DNA from: an uncultured Lachnospiraceae bacterium
GTDB taxonomy: Bacteria; Bacillota; Clostridia; Lachnospirales; Lachnospiraceae
Direction of reading: 5' to 3'
Length of the DNA: 5,545 nt
Assembly: GCA_947177515.1 (NCBI GenBank)
Contig: CAMWUU010000251.1
Coordinates: forward strand, 1 to 5,545
Part shown: piece by piece, positions 5,379 to 5,545 of the stretch
How positions within the stretch are numbered: the first letter of the stretch is position 1
Layout of the letters: the number at the start of each line of letters is the position of its first letter
Program-made: the position numbers and the translations under genes
The notes under the pieces: generated by a model
What the model was told of the DNA's origin: nothing
The model's input: the letters and a program-made list of their open reading frames with translations, nothing else
Databases searched by the model: none

Positions 5379-5545
5379 TGGGAGAGAAGCGGACAGAAAG
5401 CCATTTGTGGTTGGTGGGCGTGGGGAGGGAATATGCGGAACTTAAAACAGCATATTCCCGGATAACGCCCCAAATGGATTGCTGGGAGCAAAGCGGACAG
5501 AAAGCCATTTGTGGTTGGTGGGCGTGGGGAGGGAATATGCGGAAC
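5379..5545. repeat. 104-bp tandem repeat array, continuing past the window
   Basis: One full unit spans 5379-5482; the second begins at 5483 and is cut by the window edge after 63 bp. Over those 63 bp the copies differ at only two positions (5385-5386 versus 5489-5490). The last 55 bp (5387-5441 versus 5491-5545) are identical. The unit length is not a multiple of three and no start or ribosome site precedes it, so it is not a coding repeat. It begins only 6 nt after the citrate-synthase-like stop codon. The total copy number is unknown. Confidence 0.9.
5401..5477. other. Long nested hairpin within the 104-bp repeat unit
   Basis: Three paired blocks nest. CCATTTG (5401-5407) pairs with CAAATGG (5471-5477), GGGCGT (5416-5421) with ACGCCC (5465-5470), and GGGAATATGC (5427-5436) with GCATATTCCC (5450-5459). 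That gives 23 base pairs around a 13-nt loop. An 8-nt bulge lies on the 5' side and a symmetric 5x5 internal loop separates the inner blocks. No T-run follows on either strand, so it is not a standard intrinsic terminator. Confidence 0.8.

Noticed and set aside
5314..5508. Minus-strand 64-codon open frame over the repeat array
   Set aside because: It crosses into the end of the citrate-synthase-like gene and through the repeat; the 104-bp period would shift frame in every copy.
5379..5545. CRISPR array
   Set aside because: The copies abut with no unique spacers and the 104-bp unit is far longer than a CRISPR repeat.

Overview
The window looks like chromosomal DNA from a Gram-positive anaerobe of the Firmicutes, most likely Lachnospiraceae or a nearby clostridial group. 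The evidence is strong purine-rich Shine-Dalgarno sites, a group-2 OMP decarboxylase, an RsgI-type anti-sigma factor, and a Re-citrate-synthase-like enzyme of the kind typical of clostridia. The taxon is inferred from gene content and protein style, not from a search. No phage, IS, CRISPR, rRNA or tRNA was seen.

Layout: (1) 2-1070 (+): the 3' two-thirds of pyrF, followed 22 nt later by a small tail-anchored zinc-ribbon protein, probably co-transcribed. (2) 1071-1293: a convergent intergenic gap with a 10-bp hairpin. (3) 1294-1893 (-): a DedA-family membrane protein. (4) 1894-2115: a divergent gap containing a 12-bp direct repeat and two short dyads. (5) 2116-3823 (+): a tight three-gene unit of a secreted His/Cys-rich protein, an ECF-type sigma factor, and an RsgI-like single-pass anti-sigma factor with a His-rich extracytoplasmic tail. 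(6) 3824-3965: an almost consensus sigma-A promoter (TTGACA-N17-TACAAT) carrying two perfect palindromes, then a leader hairpin. (7) 3966-5372 (+): a 468-residue DRE-TIM aldol-type acyltransferase, best read as a Re-type citrate synthase. (8) 5373-5545: the start of a 104-bp tandem repeat array whose unit folds into a long hairpin. The second copy runs off the window.

The most interesting unit is 2116-3823. The sigma and anti-sigma genes overlap, and the anti-sigma has a cytoplasmic basic N-terminus, one membrane segment and an RsgI-like outer domain ending in HGHGHHHE. The first gene encodes an exported protein in which about a quarter of mature residues are Cys or His. Together they suggest an envelope signalling module that may sense or buffer a transition metal. 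The metal link is inferred from composition only. The other item worth pursuing is the non-coding 104-bp hairpin repeat at the right edge.
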